64,000 nt of DNA from Echinostoma caproni (GCA_900618425.1 UZAN01039600.1:1-64000), one strand, 5' to 3'. Counted from the stretch's first letter, positions 50,045 through 63,167 are shown. The notes: generated by a model from the letters alone, not told the origin. Program-made: numbers and translations.

Positions 50045-52860
50045 TAGAGGACGTTCACAGTCAAAGTCAAAGTTGTATTATGGGAATAACTTACAAGCTG
50101 GTGCTTCTCTTGTCCCCATAGGATATTTACACAGATGAATTGTTACAAGTCAAAAAAGGAGTCACATAGAGTTCCGGGTAGGAGATAATAGAGAATGTAG
50201 GCTATAGTGAATTTACGTTTGCTTTTAGTTGTATACGAATGTAAGGTGTACCAAGGTTTCGTCGAGTCTCTGCTTGAAAGATTCAATAGTTGGTGCACAA
50301 ACGACCTGAGATGGAAGGACGTTCCAAGATCTGCATTCTCTGACTGCAAAAGACGGCGCCGGCACACCAGTCGACACTTGGGAATCAGTGGTTTGAAACG
50401 GTGTCCCCTTAGGCATACATTTTTCGATAACATGAGCAGCGATCGACAAGGATGGTTTGGGTTCTGCAGTATTTGATACGTCAAAATCAAGTCTCCTCTA
50501 GCTCGGTGGTACTGAGCAGAATACAGTCCCAATGATCGTAATCTCTTTTTGTATGTCAGGTAATGCAATCCCTTGACCATCTTGCTGGCCATCCTTGGTG
50601 GATGTTCAAGTATCTTGCGATCACGTTGAAGCCATGGACTCCAAGCTTGGATGGCGTACTCTGAGTAGGGTCCAATGTACGCTGTTAGCAAACGTGGGAA
50701 AAGTGATGATTCAAACCGGCCAAAGACTCGCTGAAGTAAACCGACACTCTTGATAGCAGCAGATAAAGCCTTAGCACAGTTGTTGGAGCAGCTTGAATCC
50801 TCTTGAACAACAATACCTCAGTCCTTTTCGCTAGAAGTATGTGGTAGCTGCTGGTCCCCGATGAAACACGAGAATTTCCACTTGTGGCGTAGGGATAGGA
50901 CTTTGCATTTTGAAACATTAGATTCAATGTCTTTCTCCTTAGACTATTGATAAGCTGCGTTAAGTGATTCGTGAAGTGTTAGTGAGCTCTCTGGTTCTGT
51001 TACCGTATTCCAGATTTTGNGATTTTGGAGTCGTCTGCAAACAGTATTGTTTTTTAACCTAACGCTGGGTAGATCGTTTATGAAGGCGGGGAACAGCGGG
51101 GGACCGAGTAAGGACACTTGTGGAACATCGCGGATGGCTTTGATAGATCCGCATAAGGAATCACAAACACGAACTGATTTAGTTCGTTGTTCGAGGAATG
51201 TTTTAATCCACTCAAATGCGAAATCTCGAACGCCATAATTGTAGAGCTTCTGCAGCAAAATTTTGTAATTCACTCGATCAAATGCTTTCGCGAAGTCGAG
51301 ATAAATCACATCCCCCGCATCCCCTGCGTCAGCTGTACTGATTTATTCNTCATCTCTAACAAGAAGCAGGTTGGTGAAGCAGGATCGCTTTTGCCTACAC
51401 CCGTGATGAGCTGTCGAGAGAATGTTGTATCGTTCAAGGTGTCCCATTAGAGAATCGGCCACAATTGACTCCATGACCTTCGATAACACCGGAATTAGGG
51501 TTACAGGTCGGTAGTTAGCGGGGTCACTAAGACAACCACCTTTGTATACGGGCGAAATGACTCATTGTTTCCACGATTTTGGGAGTGTTGCTTGGTCGAA
51601 CATTCGTTGAAACAGAATAGCTAGCGATTCAGATGTGTGATTTGCCAAAAGGATCAGAGATTTCAGGTGTGTGTTGTCCGCACCTGAGGTTGCATTTTTC
51701 GCAAAGCCATTATTTTGCTTTGATCTTTTCAGCAGTAAATGAAACGTAGGTCAGTGAAGGATGTGGAAGATGATGCAACCGGTGGGGTAGTTGTAAACCT
51801 TTAACCTGCGGTGCTGCGAAGACATTGGGATAATGAATTTTCAGCATTTCAGCTGCTTCCGTTAGAGTGGCTGCAACTTTTCCAGTGCTACTTAATGCCG
51901 GTATACCAAACTTTACTTTCCGAATGGAGTTGACGTGTTGGTTATTTAACAGTGTGTAGTCTATAGATCAACGCGTATTACCAGAGGAACTTCCTTGAAT
52001 CGACGCATGATCACTGCGTCCTAGGGGGGAAATCACATTGGCAGACTCTACCATCATGTCCTCATTGGTAAACACTAAATTCAATATGGACGGTGACTGT
52101 AGGTTGCCAAACCTAGTGGTCACCTTCACAGTGGATGCGTGTCAATCAGCCGTTTGAAATGATGTTCGAAGAATGAACGGACGGTCGCTGATTTATTGAT
52201 ATTGGGGCAGTTGGAATCACCCATAAGGAGAACATGGGTAAACTTTTGTGTAGGAATGTGTGACATAGTTAGTAAAAGCGTGTCGTTGGCCGTCTCCAGG
52301 GATGATGGGGGACGATAGACTACACCAATCAAACAATCATCAAGTTTGGATAACTTCAACCTGCATCAGAGAGTGTCCGGTGTCGAAACGGGAGGGTAGA
52401 TTTGCTCGCAATGAAGACTGTTTCGGTAGTAGCGTAAAACACCACCACCACGGGTAGGACGATCGCTTCTGTGTAGAGACATCTCTGATAAAGACAATTC
52501 GGAGTCCGAGATATCGGCTGTGAACCAAGTCTCTGTAACAGCAATAATATCCCATTGACTATATATAAAACGTAAATTCAACTCTGGAAATTTCCCGATA
52601 AGTCCTTGATCATTAGAGTAGAAACAGTTTATATACCGTCGGTGTAGAAATCCGCTTGGATAGGAAGTGGTATCTCGGCTGACCCCTTATCAGTCGGTTA
52701 CCATTTGTTTTTTGGTAGAGGAGCTCTGGTACTTTGGACCACGGGTTGCGTGGCAGAGTTGGGCACCTGCATAGAGTGATCTGGTGTATCAGAAGGGTTC
52801 TCCAGACTTGGGTGTACTTTGAGCCCGGGATTGAGTAGGGGTCTCACACGTAGTTACGGA
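50045..52860 (-). mobile_element. CR1-like LINE, nearly complete ORF2, frame-shifted
   Basis: Minus-strand pieces in ORF2 order. Apurinic-type endonuclease: INCFYSNDQGLIGKFPEL, IIAVTETWFTADISDSE, RSDRPTRGGGVLRYYRN, LIGVVYRPPSS and LLMGDSNCPNI (52650-52130). RT: the 'SKVMESIVADSL'-type block near 51460, YLDFAKAFDRVNYKILLQKL (51300), DVPQVSLLGPPLFPAFINDL (about 51110), and LFADDSKI read in the neighbouring frame (about 51045). C-terminal: YSEYAIQAWSPWLQRD, then KMVKGLHYLTYKKRLRSLGL and HRARGDLILTYQIL (50660-50480). The 3' end near 50060 has a GTCAAAGTCAAAG-type tail. Several shifts plus the uncertain bases at 51020 and 51349 break the frame. Confidence 0.88.
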
Positions 52861-53379
52861 GGTTATCGAAAAGCACACAGCCAAGATCACAAGAGCTTGG
52901 TATCAAATACAGCAGTGAATAATGAATATTATTGTCAAGAAATTGCGATCAGTAGAGAATGCCCGCAAAATTGGCTCACAAAATCAGCCAAAATGTACAT
53001 GGAAGTATAAAAACAAATTATCGGATTTGCACCCAGTCAAGAGAAGCTACCAGTAAAACTTGCCCCACTGGAACGAGTAAACTGGTAGACAAAAGAGATA
53101 TTATCTCCATCAGTGGCCAATCATTCCGTTGCAATAAGAGAACTGATTTGGCACAAAAGACAATGCGGAATTCCACTTAGAAATAGATATTTGGTATTCT
53201 TCATTGTACTAGCAGGCGTGTGAACTATGAAAAGTCAGGAAACGTGAACCTTTTTCTACCACTGCTGAGTTTCTTTAGTTTTGCGGTATAGATTTATGCA
53301 GCAGTCGGTATTCATTCATTAAGAACAGTGACTTAACTGACGCCAATTAGTTACCCACTGTGTAAGTAGAACAAAGTCT

Positions 53380-54480
53380 TTTTTACGTAATTAGTGATAC
53401 GCTGGATTACGCTTCACTTACGCTGCATTGGGACAAAACAAGACGGTTGGTATATTGTACTGCCNTATGCATGTTTCGTCTGAGAGTACCGTCTTCGAGG
53501 CGTGACAAGTAAATATCCCGAAACGTCATTCTACGAACAGATTCCGGTAACTAGTGTGAAAGTTAGATTATGATGAGCTCGATTAAATTTATCCAATAAA
53601 ATCGACGGATTCTATGGATTGTCAGTAACACAAATAACATCATCAAGATAAAGCCCAATGCTCAATAAATTTGGACAATATCGCATTCTCTAGCTTGAGT
53701 ATAGATATCTGCCAATAGAGGGGTTAATGATGGGCCCATAACTATTTTATCGTCTAGACAATACAGGCAACCGTTGAACTGAAAGTAAACATTGAAAGTG
53801 CATTGCAGAAGGATTTTCCTTAAGTAAACCGATGGACTTCCAATATGTATATTTTTTCTTTCAATGTAGTCGTAAAATCAATTGTTTCCCTCATAGGACC
53901 ATTCATAAATAGCGAAGTTACACCCAACAAGAATATACTCCTTTTGGGTACTTCTAGTGGTTCTATCAAGTCCACAGATTCAAATCGATCCTTCTAAGAG
54001 CATTGTGCTAATTACCTCTTCACTGACTTTATTAGTTTGGCTATCAAATATGCCACCGCGTGATAAGTTTTATCACGGAAATCCAAGATTGGTCTAAGAC
54101 GACAGTCTCGGTTATGCATCTTTCATAATCCGTACAACCTAGGGATGCTTATTCCCACCAGTCGAATACTGTCAAGTGTTGAACAATCAATGATTCCATC
54201 TTGTTTTAATTCTCTCGGCGTCTTTGAAACTTACTTTTCAATAACCGCTGTTCTGTTTTTTCTCCCTTGTGGTGCATGTCAATTTGGTTTCATCAAGAAG
54301 TTGAATGTTCTTTCTATCCACGTGATTCTTTGAATTCACTATAACGATACCTGTACCTCCATCTGGTTTGTACCCGATAATATCCGAATTCGTTCTTAGT
54401 TCTCGCGTCGCATCAAAGTGCCTCTTAAGGATACGTTTCCCATTCTGTGATTGAGTCAAATGCTAGTTGCATGGTTTTAC
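53380..54480 (-). mobile_element. Penelope-like reverse transcriptase relic
   Basis: On the minus strand from 54460: GKRILKRHFDATRELRTNSD then IIGYKPDGGTGIVIVNSKNH, the 'I..PDKG.G.V' block at the start of the Penelope-like RT. Farther down come MGPIINPLLADIYTQ (motif B, about 53730), GLYLDDVICVTDNP (motif C, YLDD-type, about 53650) and SRLEDGTLRRNMH followed by VQYTNRLVLSQ (about 53500-53430), equivalent to SDGTSQRLVYRKTTRSGQYL in the 33.9 kb element. The frame is broken by stops. The GIY-YIG domain that should follow is missing at the 53380 side. Confidence 0.75.
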
Positions 54481-54544
54481 AACAGTGAATTTTATTTTCT
54501 CCTGGTTAACACCAGTTTATGAGCCCATATCAGTATACTTAGTT

Positions 54545-54835
54545 CTGTGATCCATCACCAAACGCTTGGTCGACCGAATGAAGGAACACAATCCAGCTTG
54601 GCTCAGTCGGAGGCCAAAAAGAGCAGGTACAAGTGTGGTTGCTATACACCTGACCCAGACGAATCACACCGTGGATATGCGAAAATCGTTCCACCGCTTA
54701 TATTCAATGACGGAGGTCCTGTCTCAGGATTTTAAAGCCCAATTACTGTCGACAGCAGGGACGATAGCAATGAGAATAAGACAAACAGTTCGTTAAATCC
54801 TTCAACCTCCCGTGGCCACGTGTCCGTGGTGCCCC
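54545..54835 (+). mobile_element. Penelope-like GIY-YIG C-terminal fragment, opposite orientation
   Basis: The plus-strand frame RMKEHNPAWLSRRPKRAGTS VVAIHLTQTNHTVDMRKSF has the nuclease layout 'R..EH.P.WL......tS.i..HL..T.H.vd..ksF' seen at residues 345-400 of the 33.9 kb protein. It ends LLSTAGTIAMRIRQTVR, the usual 'L..aE.i.I' end, followed by a stop at about 54795. It begins only about 70 bases from the 5' side of the minus-strand Penelope-like RT at 53380-54480, so the two pieces diverge from a shared centre. Confidence 0.7.
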
Positions 54836-55601
54836 CACCTAACAATTCAGCCGAATATTCTCACTCAACAACGGATTATCATAAATTATGCGGTCAGATT
54901 AGAAACACTCACCTTCCAATCCTTCACCTCCCAATTCGAATATAGTAAAAGCTTGGTTTGACTAGTTCCCCGTGATATTGCCCGGAGTTATGTAATCTAC
55001 TTTAACTGACCAATTGGTAAGGCAATGAAAGCAAGGTTGTTCATCACATCTTTATTTTTCCAAGGAATCAACTGAAATTAATTACTCTTATACGCAGTTA
55101 CTGGTCAATCCCATTTCCTTCAATAGAAGAATAGCACTTCAACATAAACAAGCCAAAAAGAATAAAGTGGTAATGGAAAGTGAACTGTCGGGTTGAATTA
55201 TGAATTGAATAAACCCAGATAATCTGCTCGTCTGCAAAGTGTACATTACATTTCCTTCCTAGTTATGCAGCCCGAGGTCGATCCATACTGGACTCCAGGT
55301 ACTCGCACTACTCACAACATACAATGTGCTGAACTTGATATACATTATTTCTTCAATTTTCAGCCTATGCTTCATCCGATTTGTTTCTGGTTTATGCAGT
55401 GTGATAGTGTGTATATGTGTTGAAGTGTCTTTTCTTAGTTCTCTGTTCACACCAACATTTTTACCGTTTTACTGTTGTAACAGAGTACAAAAACCTAGGG
55501 AATGATTGCGTATTGCTGAAAATTGAAAACGATAGCAAATGTCAAAACAACACAGAAAGGCAAAATAATTTTGGATTTATATAACTTGGCAAATCGCTTA
55601 C
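54836..55601. other. no recognised gene
   Basis: Probable 3' flank of the preceding Penelope-like fragment, then AT-rich DNA. Confidence 0.4.
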
Positions 55602-56032
55602 CCGTGGAACTTGTAGACGCGTGCGCCTTCAGTGTAATCTGAATATTGTGCTGTCGTGCTGCTAGTCCGTTGTACAAAAATAGCAAATAATGGTTCCGAA
55701 GCACTTGAGAGATTTTTTGATTATTTGTGTATATCGGAAGCATGGAGTGATTAATCATCACTTCGGAAATGCTGCCCGTGTGTGCTCCAGCATTTCCCAC
55801 CACATTCACCTATGAGCTAACATTTCTCCACGTTCATGGAAGCCAAGAAAACCCGATTGCTTAGAGTGACCGCATAAGTGGCGCACTTCAATCATGGGAT
55901 TACACTCAGTAATTTGGTCAGAGGAAACACCAACACGTAGTGTCGTTTTATTAAACCGCATCATTAGGTAGTTTCGAGACAAAGTAACTCTATCTTTGAA
56001 CCCGTATTTGATCTTTTTACTTTCCTTTACCA
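55602..56032 (-). CDS. putative exon on the minus strand with one frame switch, unknown protein
   Basis: After the acceptor GAGTATCAGTTTCAG the frame reads VKESKKIKYGFKDRVTLSRN, then FNKTTLRVGVSSDQITECNP and FLGFHERGEMLAH. At about 55810 it meets a stop, and the adjacent frame continues as VNVVGNAGAHTGSISEV, then QVLRNHYLLFLYNGLAARQH and ITLKAHASTSSTG, up to a strong GTAAGC donor. It is either one exon with a one-base assembly or mutational indel, or two unrelated frames (CATAG-GTGAAT could also be a donor). The phase 1 exit fits the exon at 41628-41837. Family not recognised. Confidence 0.35.
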
Positions 56033-56039
56033 CTGAAAC

Positions 56040-56385
56040 TGATACTCACAAATTCTGCCTCAACTTGACACTTCCCGTACATACACCCCGCACCCACTGT
56101 CCTGTTGTCCATCTTCCTGGTTAGCCCGTGTGTTGTTGATCAGCGCCTAGGACTGACAGTTCTCCACGCCGTTTACCCATACCTATGCACCATTAGTATG
56201 TTTGCTCCGCTACGTTGGTCTCTATTTTGGTCCCACCTGTCTCATCGATCCGTGCCCATGATCGACTGACCATGACCCTGGCTACACACACGCACAACAA
56301 CACACGTTGACCGCATTATCATTTCACGGCGGGCTCCGATGACTAACAGTCATACCCACTGATTTTGATTTTGATTGGTTCCCTC
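56040..56385 (+). repeat. C-rich repeat-like segment with TTTTGA tail
   Basis: A pyrimidine- and C-rich stretch, unlike its neighbours in base composition, ending in CTGATTTTGATTTTGATTGG (56359-56378). Such short tandem tails mark 3' ends of non-LTR elements or SINEs. No coding remnant is visible. Confidence 0.4.
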
Positions 56386-57663
56386 TAGGTTACCTCCCAC
56401 TATTGATTACCACAGGCGCATGTGATTTTGTGTGATATTGTTTGGTGCATTCGTTCCATTGTCATAGCGCTGCGCGCCTGCTTGCTCGCAGTTCTTGCTT
56501 ATTGAATTACTGGCTGCACAGATTCCGGTGTTTTTGTTTCAACCGAATAGAGGCACACTATTATAATCCGTATTTCAGTACCATTTTTGGAGAAGAAACC
56601 CATTTGTTGAAAGATACCGTTTTCCGGGTTTTTTGCTCGTCACTCTACGTAGATCGCTATAGCCTATGAAATCAATACTTTGTCTTTCTTTGAACTTCTC
56701 ATTTGGATAAATTTATTTGAGGAATGAGTCGAACAATTCGAGCATATCGTTCGGCTACCAAATGCTCTCTACTTCTTCAATAGAGGCCTAAATCGTAAGA
56801 TTTATTGAATTTGCGTAAAGAAGAGTCTTGATCAATGAAAGTCATTTTCTGGCACTGTACAGATTTTGCGGTTGTCTTCAGGTGATTCCAAGTATACCAG
56901 CTTTTCTTATGATTCATGGTTTAGTTAAAGCTGAAATCTTGCTGATTTCCGTTTTCCAGTCTTGTGACGAAAGATGGCTTTGTGTAATTTAGCATTTTTC
57001 AGTTGATCTCAAAATTTGTCACCATCATGCTTCCCAATGATACGATTTTGATGCGCGTCGCCTGTGAGATTTTTTCGGGGAAAATAAAAGTTGACCGGCG
57101 AAACTGAACGAATATGGTCCAGAAAACAAACCAATTAGATTATTGATTTTTTGCTCAAACATCACAGAGAGCATTTTAAAAGTTGCCAGTCCGTTAAGCA
57201 TATAGCAATAAAATACTTTTGTCAAGATAAAATGGATTTCAATACAAAATATTGGCATTTTTTAATCATACCGGTTTGCCAACAAAAGAGTTATCCTTTT
57301 GATTGTAAACTGATCATATCTGCATAGAATTAATTTAATATCGTACGTATTTCGTAACAGACATGTTGTTCTATTAAAATGGGTTATTCGTGCATCAAAT
57401 AAATAAACGTTTGAGGCCACGATGGATGTTTGAGTAATTTCAAGTATACGCAACACGCACCCAGTTGGTAAACTTCTAGCAAGGAGCAACAAGCGATAAT
57501 AGATTAACGACCCCAGCCTATCGAGACACATCAACTTTTCGGTTCAAGATTAGGGGTTCATTTCATTTCAAAAGCGTCGAACAGGAAGGAAATTTTGATG
57601 ATAGTCTGTTATACATGCCATGCCATGGACTGTTCTAAAAGGCACGCACCATCTTTATTTCAG
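56386..57663. other. no recognised gene
   Basis: AT-rich DNA with short ORFs only. Confidence 0.5.
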
Positions 57664-57743
57664 AATTGCTTTATCATGCAATGGTCTATACATGGAATTC
57701 ATACGCGGGAGATCTACCATCACCAATTAGTCCCCCTCTCCAG
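57664..57743 (+). CDS. putative internal exon, unknown protein
   Basis: Eighty bases between ACCATCTTTATTTCAG and CTCCAG-GTAGGAT, phase 1 in and 0 out, coding LLYHAMVYTWNSYAGDLPSP ISPPLQ: a hydrophobic/aromatic start and a Pro-rich end. Phases fit the micro-exon at 42717 upstream and the exon at 63065 downstream, which supports a single plus-strand gene. Not recognised. Confidence 0.45.
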
Positions 57744-59861
57744 GTAGGATTGCAGGAGTGCCTCACATTGCACAATTCCAGTGAAAATGACCGTTTCTGA
57801 TTTATTTTGATTGGCAATGCTGTCCTATCGCCAGTTAAATAAATTATTTTTCCTTTACCTATTGAACTTATCAAACAGGTAGATGTTGTTGCTTTATACA
57901 CTGTGTCAGTCTTTACCAAATCAGTTTGTTTTGCTGTTTGCAATCAATAATATGACTGCTAGTGAAAACTCATCTTTCTTGTCAGGCCTCAATATTATTT
58001 TTTCACATGGATTCCATGCAGATTTGCTCCTTTACGTTTATATTACTGAGCTTCCTCTAGTTTACTCATAGGGTTATATTAAATTCCTTGTAGTTAAACA
58101 TTTTGAGTGTTGTTGTTAGAATAAAATGTCTGTTCTTCCATATTGACAAAATAAGATACTTCACTGAGAAGTATTATAAATAACTTCATTCTTTTGTATT
58201 TCAGTTTTATTTTATTATTCCTATTTATCGCTTTATATTTCTTTCCGAGTGCCTTTTACCCCTCTCCATCGTCATCAGTTATATTTTACTCCTTCTCATC
58301 GACTGTTTATTTACTATATTTTGAGATTTTAAAATTTCTTCTTCAGTGAAATACGCTGGAAAGATCCCAATTGATTACTCATATTCACTTCAGTATGATT
58401 TATCTTTCTTCAATCCTAACTGAAGTCCCTTAATACATTGGAGGGACACTGAAAATATTATTGCCTTAAACCTCTAATAAAACATCAGGAAATCGAAAGT
58501 TAGAAGCTTGATGTGACTAGAAATTTGAGCTTCAACAAACCATCATATCACATTTATCGTGTGACATTTTTAACGCAATACTCAGTCTTCTAATTCTCGT
58601 TTACAAAAATTCCATATGAAAATAAAAGCAACAGTAGGCCTTCAAAGGTAAATTAGTCGAGTTCCTAGCCTTTCGTGTAATGCAGATTTTCATACTCAAA
58701 CATAAGAGCTCCACAAACGCTTGCTCTGGACCAACAACGTCCTATTTTTTAACTGTTTACGTAATTTCAATAAGCCCTCTTTTCTTCTCTTTTGCTGAAA
58801 ATCGTTCTGTCTGCACGAATAAGACCAAACATTTTATTTTGGATGTTTTCAATCAGTTTTGATGTCTTATATAAAAGATAATGTCTTTCTCGTATTGTGC
58901 ACCTTGTATCAAAATGTCCAAGGCTTTGAAACGTGGTCTCGTATGACAAGTTACATGTATAAATTCATCTTTCGAGATTGAAACGTTTGCCGGTCAAGTT
59001 TCATCAAGATCAATCAAAACGGAGGCAGTACTGTGGAAGTCACTAAAAGAACATCCAGAATCGCTTAAAGCTGAGCAAAATCTAAGACGTCGAACTCAGT
59101 AGTTTGGCAAACGTCTGAACTATTGTGAGCCAATATTCATTTTTTTCAAAACACATAATACCTTGATATCGAATAACTATCCGTGCAACTTGTATAACGT
59201 ATTATTCAACTTCAACTCGGATTGTGTCAACTTGTTTATAGATGATGTCATCTCGATATCACGTTTAATGTTAACCATGTTTGGATCATCCAAAAGTCAC
59301 ATTATTTGTGTGATTCGAGTCCCGGACTGGAAACAAAGTTTTGTATCGATATCAATGAAGATCAATTGGTTTCAATTTAACAAGTGTTTATGCTGTTCAT
59401 CACACGCGTCACGGTGTAACCCCCAAAATGAACAACTGAATGTGATAACCAGTTGATCCTCTTGTGTTTCAAGCTGCTCGCAACTTGAGTTGTTCTTGTG
59501 CCCTGCTTTCGGAGGTATGACTGTCATTTGGTGGGTCTGCAAATACACGAAAGATTTTCACCATAATAAATCAGGAAGAATCTGTTATATCTGCATTCAT
59601 TAATCAAGCATTTGCAAGATTTATATTCCACTTCCTATATCTCTGGGGATTCACGGTCTCAAAATGTGACTGAATAACCGTCGTACTCCATTTTTGTATA
59701 CAATCAATAGTTCATCCAATGATTGGAACAACAGCGGAAGCGTCAAATGGGAGTTTCATCCTAATTATAGCTCATCAGTATTGGCCGTTTCAGAGTTTGA
59801 GATCCAGACCCGTGGCGCAGAAGGCGTGTGTGTATGTCTTTGTGCCAATCAGTATACTTTT

Positions 59862-59905
59862 GGGTTGACCAGAATTAACAAATCAAGTTTTGTGAAGGGC
59901 GTGTT
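59862..59905 (+). repeat. 44-bp dispersed repeat, copy 1
   Basis: Matches 61343-61386 at 41 of 44 positions (core AACAAATCAAGTTTTGTGAA). Similarity ends abruptly on both sides. It may be part of a larger unidentified repeat family or a non-autonomous element terminus. Confidence 0.8.
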
Positions 59906-61342
59906 TTCAGGCAAATTCAACCAGCAGTGGAGCAAAGTGCACCAGAGGGAGACAGCGTAAACTTTGTAAAACTAAACTCAAACCTTTCACCAATCTGGGT
60001 TTTTCGTGGAGTTCAGAGAACTCGTTTCTAAAGAGAAATTCAGGTTTGCATAACTGAAATCTGAGTGCTGCAGTGTAATCAGTTATTGCATGAGATATAA
60101 ATCTTGAGATTTTATCGCAAAATATTCCGTTATCAACAGTTTTTCTTGAGCATTTTGCTATCTTCTTGTTATTTAACGGTTTCTTAATATATACATATTT
60201 GATTAGTAATTGACCAATTACTGTGGTGGTACTTTGATTCGAGCCAGATAGATATCGATTGCGAACTCGGGGAATTGCCTCCTTTTTCCAGTGACCGAGC
60301 CTTATAGTACTATTTAAGTTGCATAAATATTGTGATTACTATTTATCTGCTGTGATATTTTACATAGTAAATTATTTATTTTGTAGCGCCCGGTATGCAG
60401 CTGGTGATGTGGTAGGAAGAAAGCCTAACCGTTATTTGGTTGGCGTTTGATGAGGCCGGATATTGTTATTGTTGCCTACGTAAGTTCAAACATACACCGG
60501 GTAACCCAAGTTTATTTCTGTACATTTCTCTTGAATTTCAATCCTGAATAAAAGGAAAGGAACAGTAGATGACGATTGTGTTTCATCATGCAGTATGAAA
60601 TACCAGCTGAGAACACTTGATATGATATCCGGTAAAACACGATTAAACTAATTCACTTTTACTTAACATCATGGAGTAAAAGGAGCAGCCAACTACCGCC
60701 TTGGAACAGAGCTATATAAGTGTAGTCACGGTGTACATTGGCAATTTCACGAATTATCACCATGGACATCGTCTGACCCAGCTACAAAACTTCACGAACA
60801 ACATTTGAAGTACGAGGTACCATCAAACACCAACACTTAACACAATAATTGGGAAAGCGTCTAGCGTTTTAGAATCGTTCTTTTTAATTGAGTTCGAACT
60901 TCGTTAGTCGAAAACACATTTTGAAAATTGAACGGGATGATAAACTTCAGACAAACCAGGTGCCTGAAAGGAAATAAGAACGATCTTTTGTCTGAGACGA
61001 TAAGCATTGCATGATAAATTCAAAATGATTCAGTTTGAAAAGTCTTCACTTATTGCCCAGTGTATCACGATAAATATAAATGGTATTTATTTCTCTACAC
61101 TGGTGCAAATATACGTATTTTTCTCTCGCACGTTTGTAAAATGCGTTTTTTTCTGCTTGGGTCTCCATAATTTGATAGCGCATTGCACTGTAATTCTTTG
61201 TCCGCAATTTCATTCAATTGGAAACAGTCAGATGGCGAACGCTGAGGCTCAGGAGTAGGAAGTGTCACTTCGGAATTACAATCTTTCATAAATGATTTTT
61301 TTAATTTGTTCTTTATCGAAAAGGGAAGATTGTAGCAACGTT

Positions 61343-61386
61343 GGGTGGACCAGAACTAACAAATCAAGTTTTGTGAAGGGTGTGTT
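61343..61386 (+). repeat. 44-bp dispersed repeat, copy 2
   Basis: Direct-orientation partner of 59862-59905, with three substitutions in 44 bases. Confidence 0.8.
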
Positions 61387-63064
61387 CCAAGGGATCTGAC
61401 AAACAGGTGAGCTGTGCGTCACTGAGAACCATTCGACGCTTACAAGATTTACCAATAATTGCCATCAGGGTGGCGCGCTCATTCCATGGCATTATAATAA
61501 ACTCATTCCTGAATTTTTAGTAAATAGTAAATTTCAACCAGAGGGCTTGTNTCCAATATTTAGTTCCAACAGATTATGATGTCACCTTTGTGGTGTATCA
61601 AACACCACTGTATTTTCGAAGAATTTAATAACCTGTTTGTTTCAATCAAACTGTGTTTATTGAACAAAATGACTCTAAACGGTCAGCTTCACCCTATGGC
61701 CTCTGTTTTTCTGTAGAATATTCACTGGTATAGGAACGTACTCCCCCTAACCACGAGCACATCTTATCAAATGCTTTAAAAAAATGTCTATTTTGGCTGA
61801 TATCGGCTGTGCTTTTGAAACGAAAAAATCCTCGTCACCATGAAGAGAGTAATGATGAATGAAATGTTACATTATATTCTCTGCAGCATTTTATCTGCTT
61901 AATTTAAATATTTTTTGGTAACACTGTTACCAAGAGAAACGGGAAATTATGGTTACAGTAATTATTTTTTTTTGTTTATTATGACACAGATGTTGCTCAA
62001 CAAGACTGTCATTTCGGAAATACATTTCAGTCTTCAATATCATACTTGTATATTGTTGACAATGGGTGAAGTGTATTTATTCCTCAGTTTATCCCCTACC
62101 TACATTTCTTAGTTGTCTTCTATCACCCAAACTTTAGTATCGCAATAAAATTTCTCGTAGTTCTAAAGTTACAGCTCACCTTTGAAAAATATGTTATGCA
62201 ATGCAGCATGGAAGTTCATTTTTTCTAATAAATGATTCCTATTTCATGAGGGTTTATTGAGCTTAGTAAATAAGCTAATAAATGAAAATGTTTTAGCTTA
62301 AACAAGTTGATAAATTGTGGCCAAAATGTACTCATACATTATCATTAATACTGAAAGAACTAAAACCATGCTCCAAGAAACATACGAGTTCACCTTTGAA
62401 AGTTGACCAACAGGTTTGTGGCTCGTTGAATAAGCTCCCTACTAGTAAAAGCGCGTCTTATAATACCTGAAACCAGGCCGGGAGAAAACATTTGAAAGCT
62501 TTTGAAGCCGAAAGGTAACCTAACCTAGAGGTACATCAATCGGATGACACACTTGTTGAATAGTGAAAGCGCCTCAATTCGAACATAAGTCAAATATTCA
62601 ACGAGCTTTCTCTATCAGGGCATAAACCAAGAGAGCGGAAAGTGATCATATCGGAGTGAGACTATGGTTGAATTTGATTGTGACTGAGGAGAACCGCACA
62701 CAACCAATATGAAGGATAGTCCGGGAGGATTAACCGATTTTTCGTCACGCTACCAGTTGAAAATTGATGGCTCAATCGGAAATGCAACTGAGGCCATCTG
62801 ATATGAAGCCGTTATTGAACAGCCAATAAACCAAAGCACGTATTGATTTTTCCAACAAAGTCGAATGGCGTCGCACGTGCTTTTCGCACGGGGATTGTCT
62901 CACTGGTGCTCAACGAGCAATTCAGCAGGCAGAGGAGGCTTATCTACTGACTTAGTTTTTCAATGAATTTCGTTTCGTCCGTCAAAAGAAGTGAATATCC
63001 ATCTCGCCTAATAGGTTTGAAGGGAGATGAGTACTGAGCATCTTGTAGTTGGTTTCCTGTGCAG

Positions 63065-63167
63065 ATAAATCTGGATAGCGCAAAATTTGTTGAACTGATA
63101 AGGGAGGTTTTTGATAACTGTCACTCTCGAATTGCATTCGCGGAAGTCATATTTTTCACAAATGAAG
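63065..63167 (+). CDS. putative internal exon, unknown protein
   Basis: After the acceptor GTTGGTTTCCTGTGCAG a 103-base open stretch codes INLDSAKFVELIREVFDNCH SRIAFAEVIFFTNE and exits in phase 1 at G-GTTGGT. It is helix-like with regular hydrophobic spacing (FVELIREVF, IAFAEVIFF). The phase 0 entry fits the exon at 57664 and the phase 1 exit fits the acceptor at 63980-63981. Not recognised. An armadillo-like or other helical-repeat protein is possible but is a guess. Confidence 0.5.

Larger units (their letters stand above)
57744..63064. other. probable intron, AT-rich, no recognised gene
   Basis: Apart from the short repeat pair at 59862-59905 and 61343-61386 I see nothing assignable. A frame near 62866-62954 (EWRRTCFSHGDCLTGAQRAI QQAEEAYLLT then stop) looks somewhat protein-like but lacks a good acceptor. 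Confidence 0.45.
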
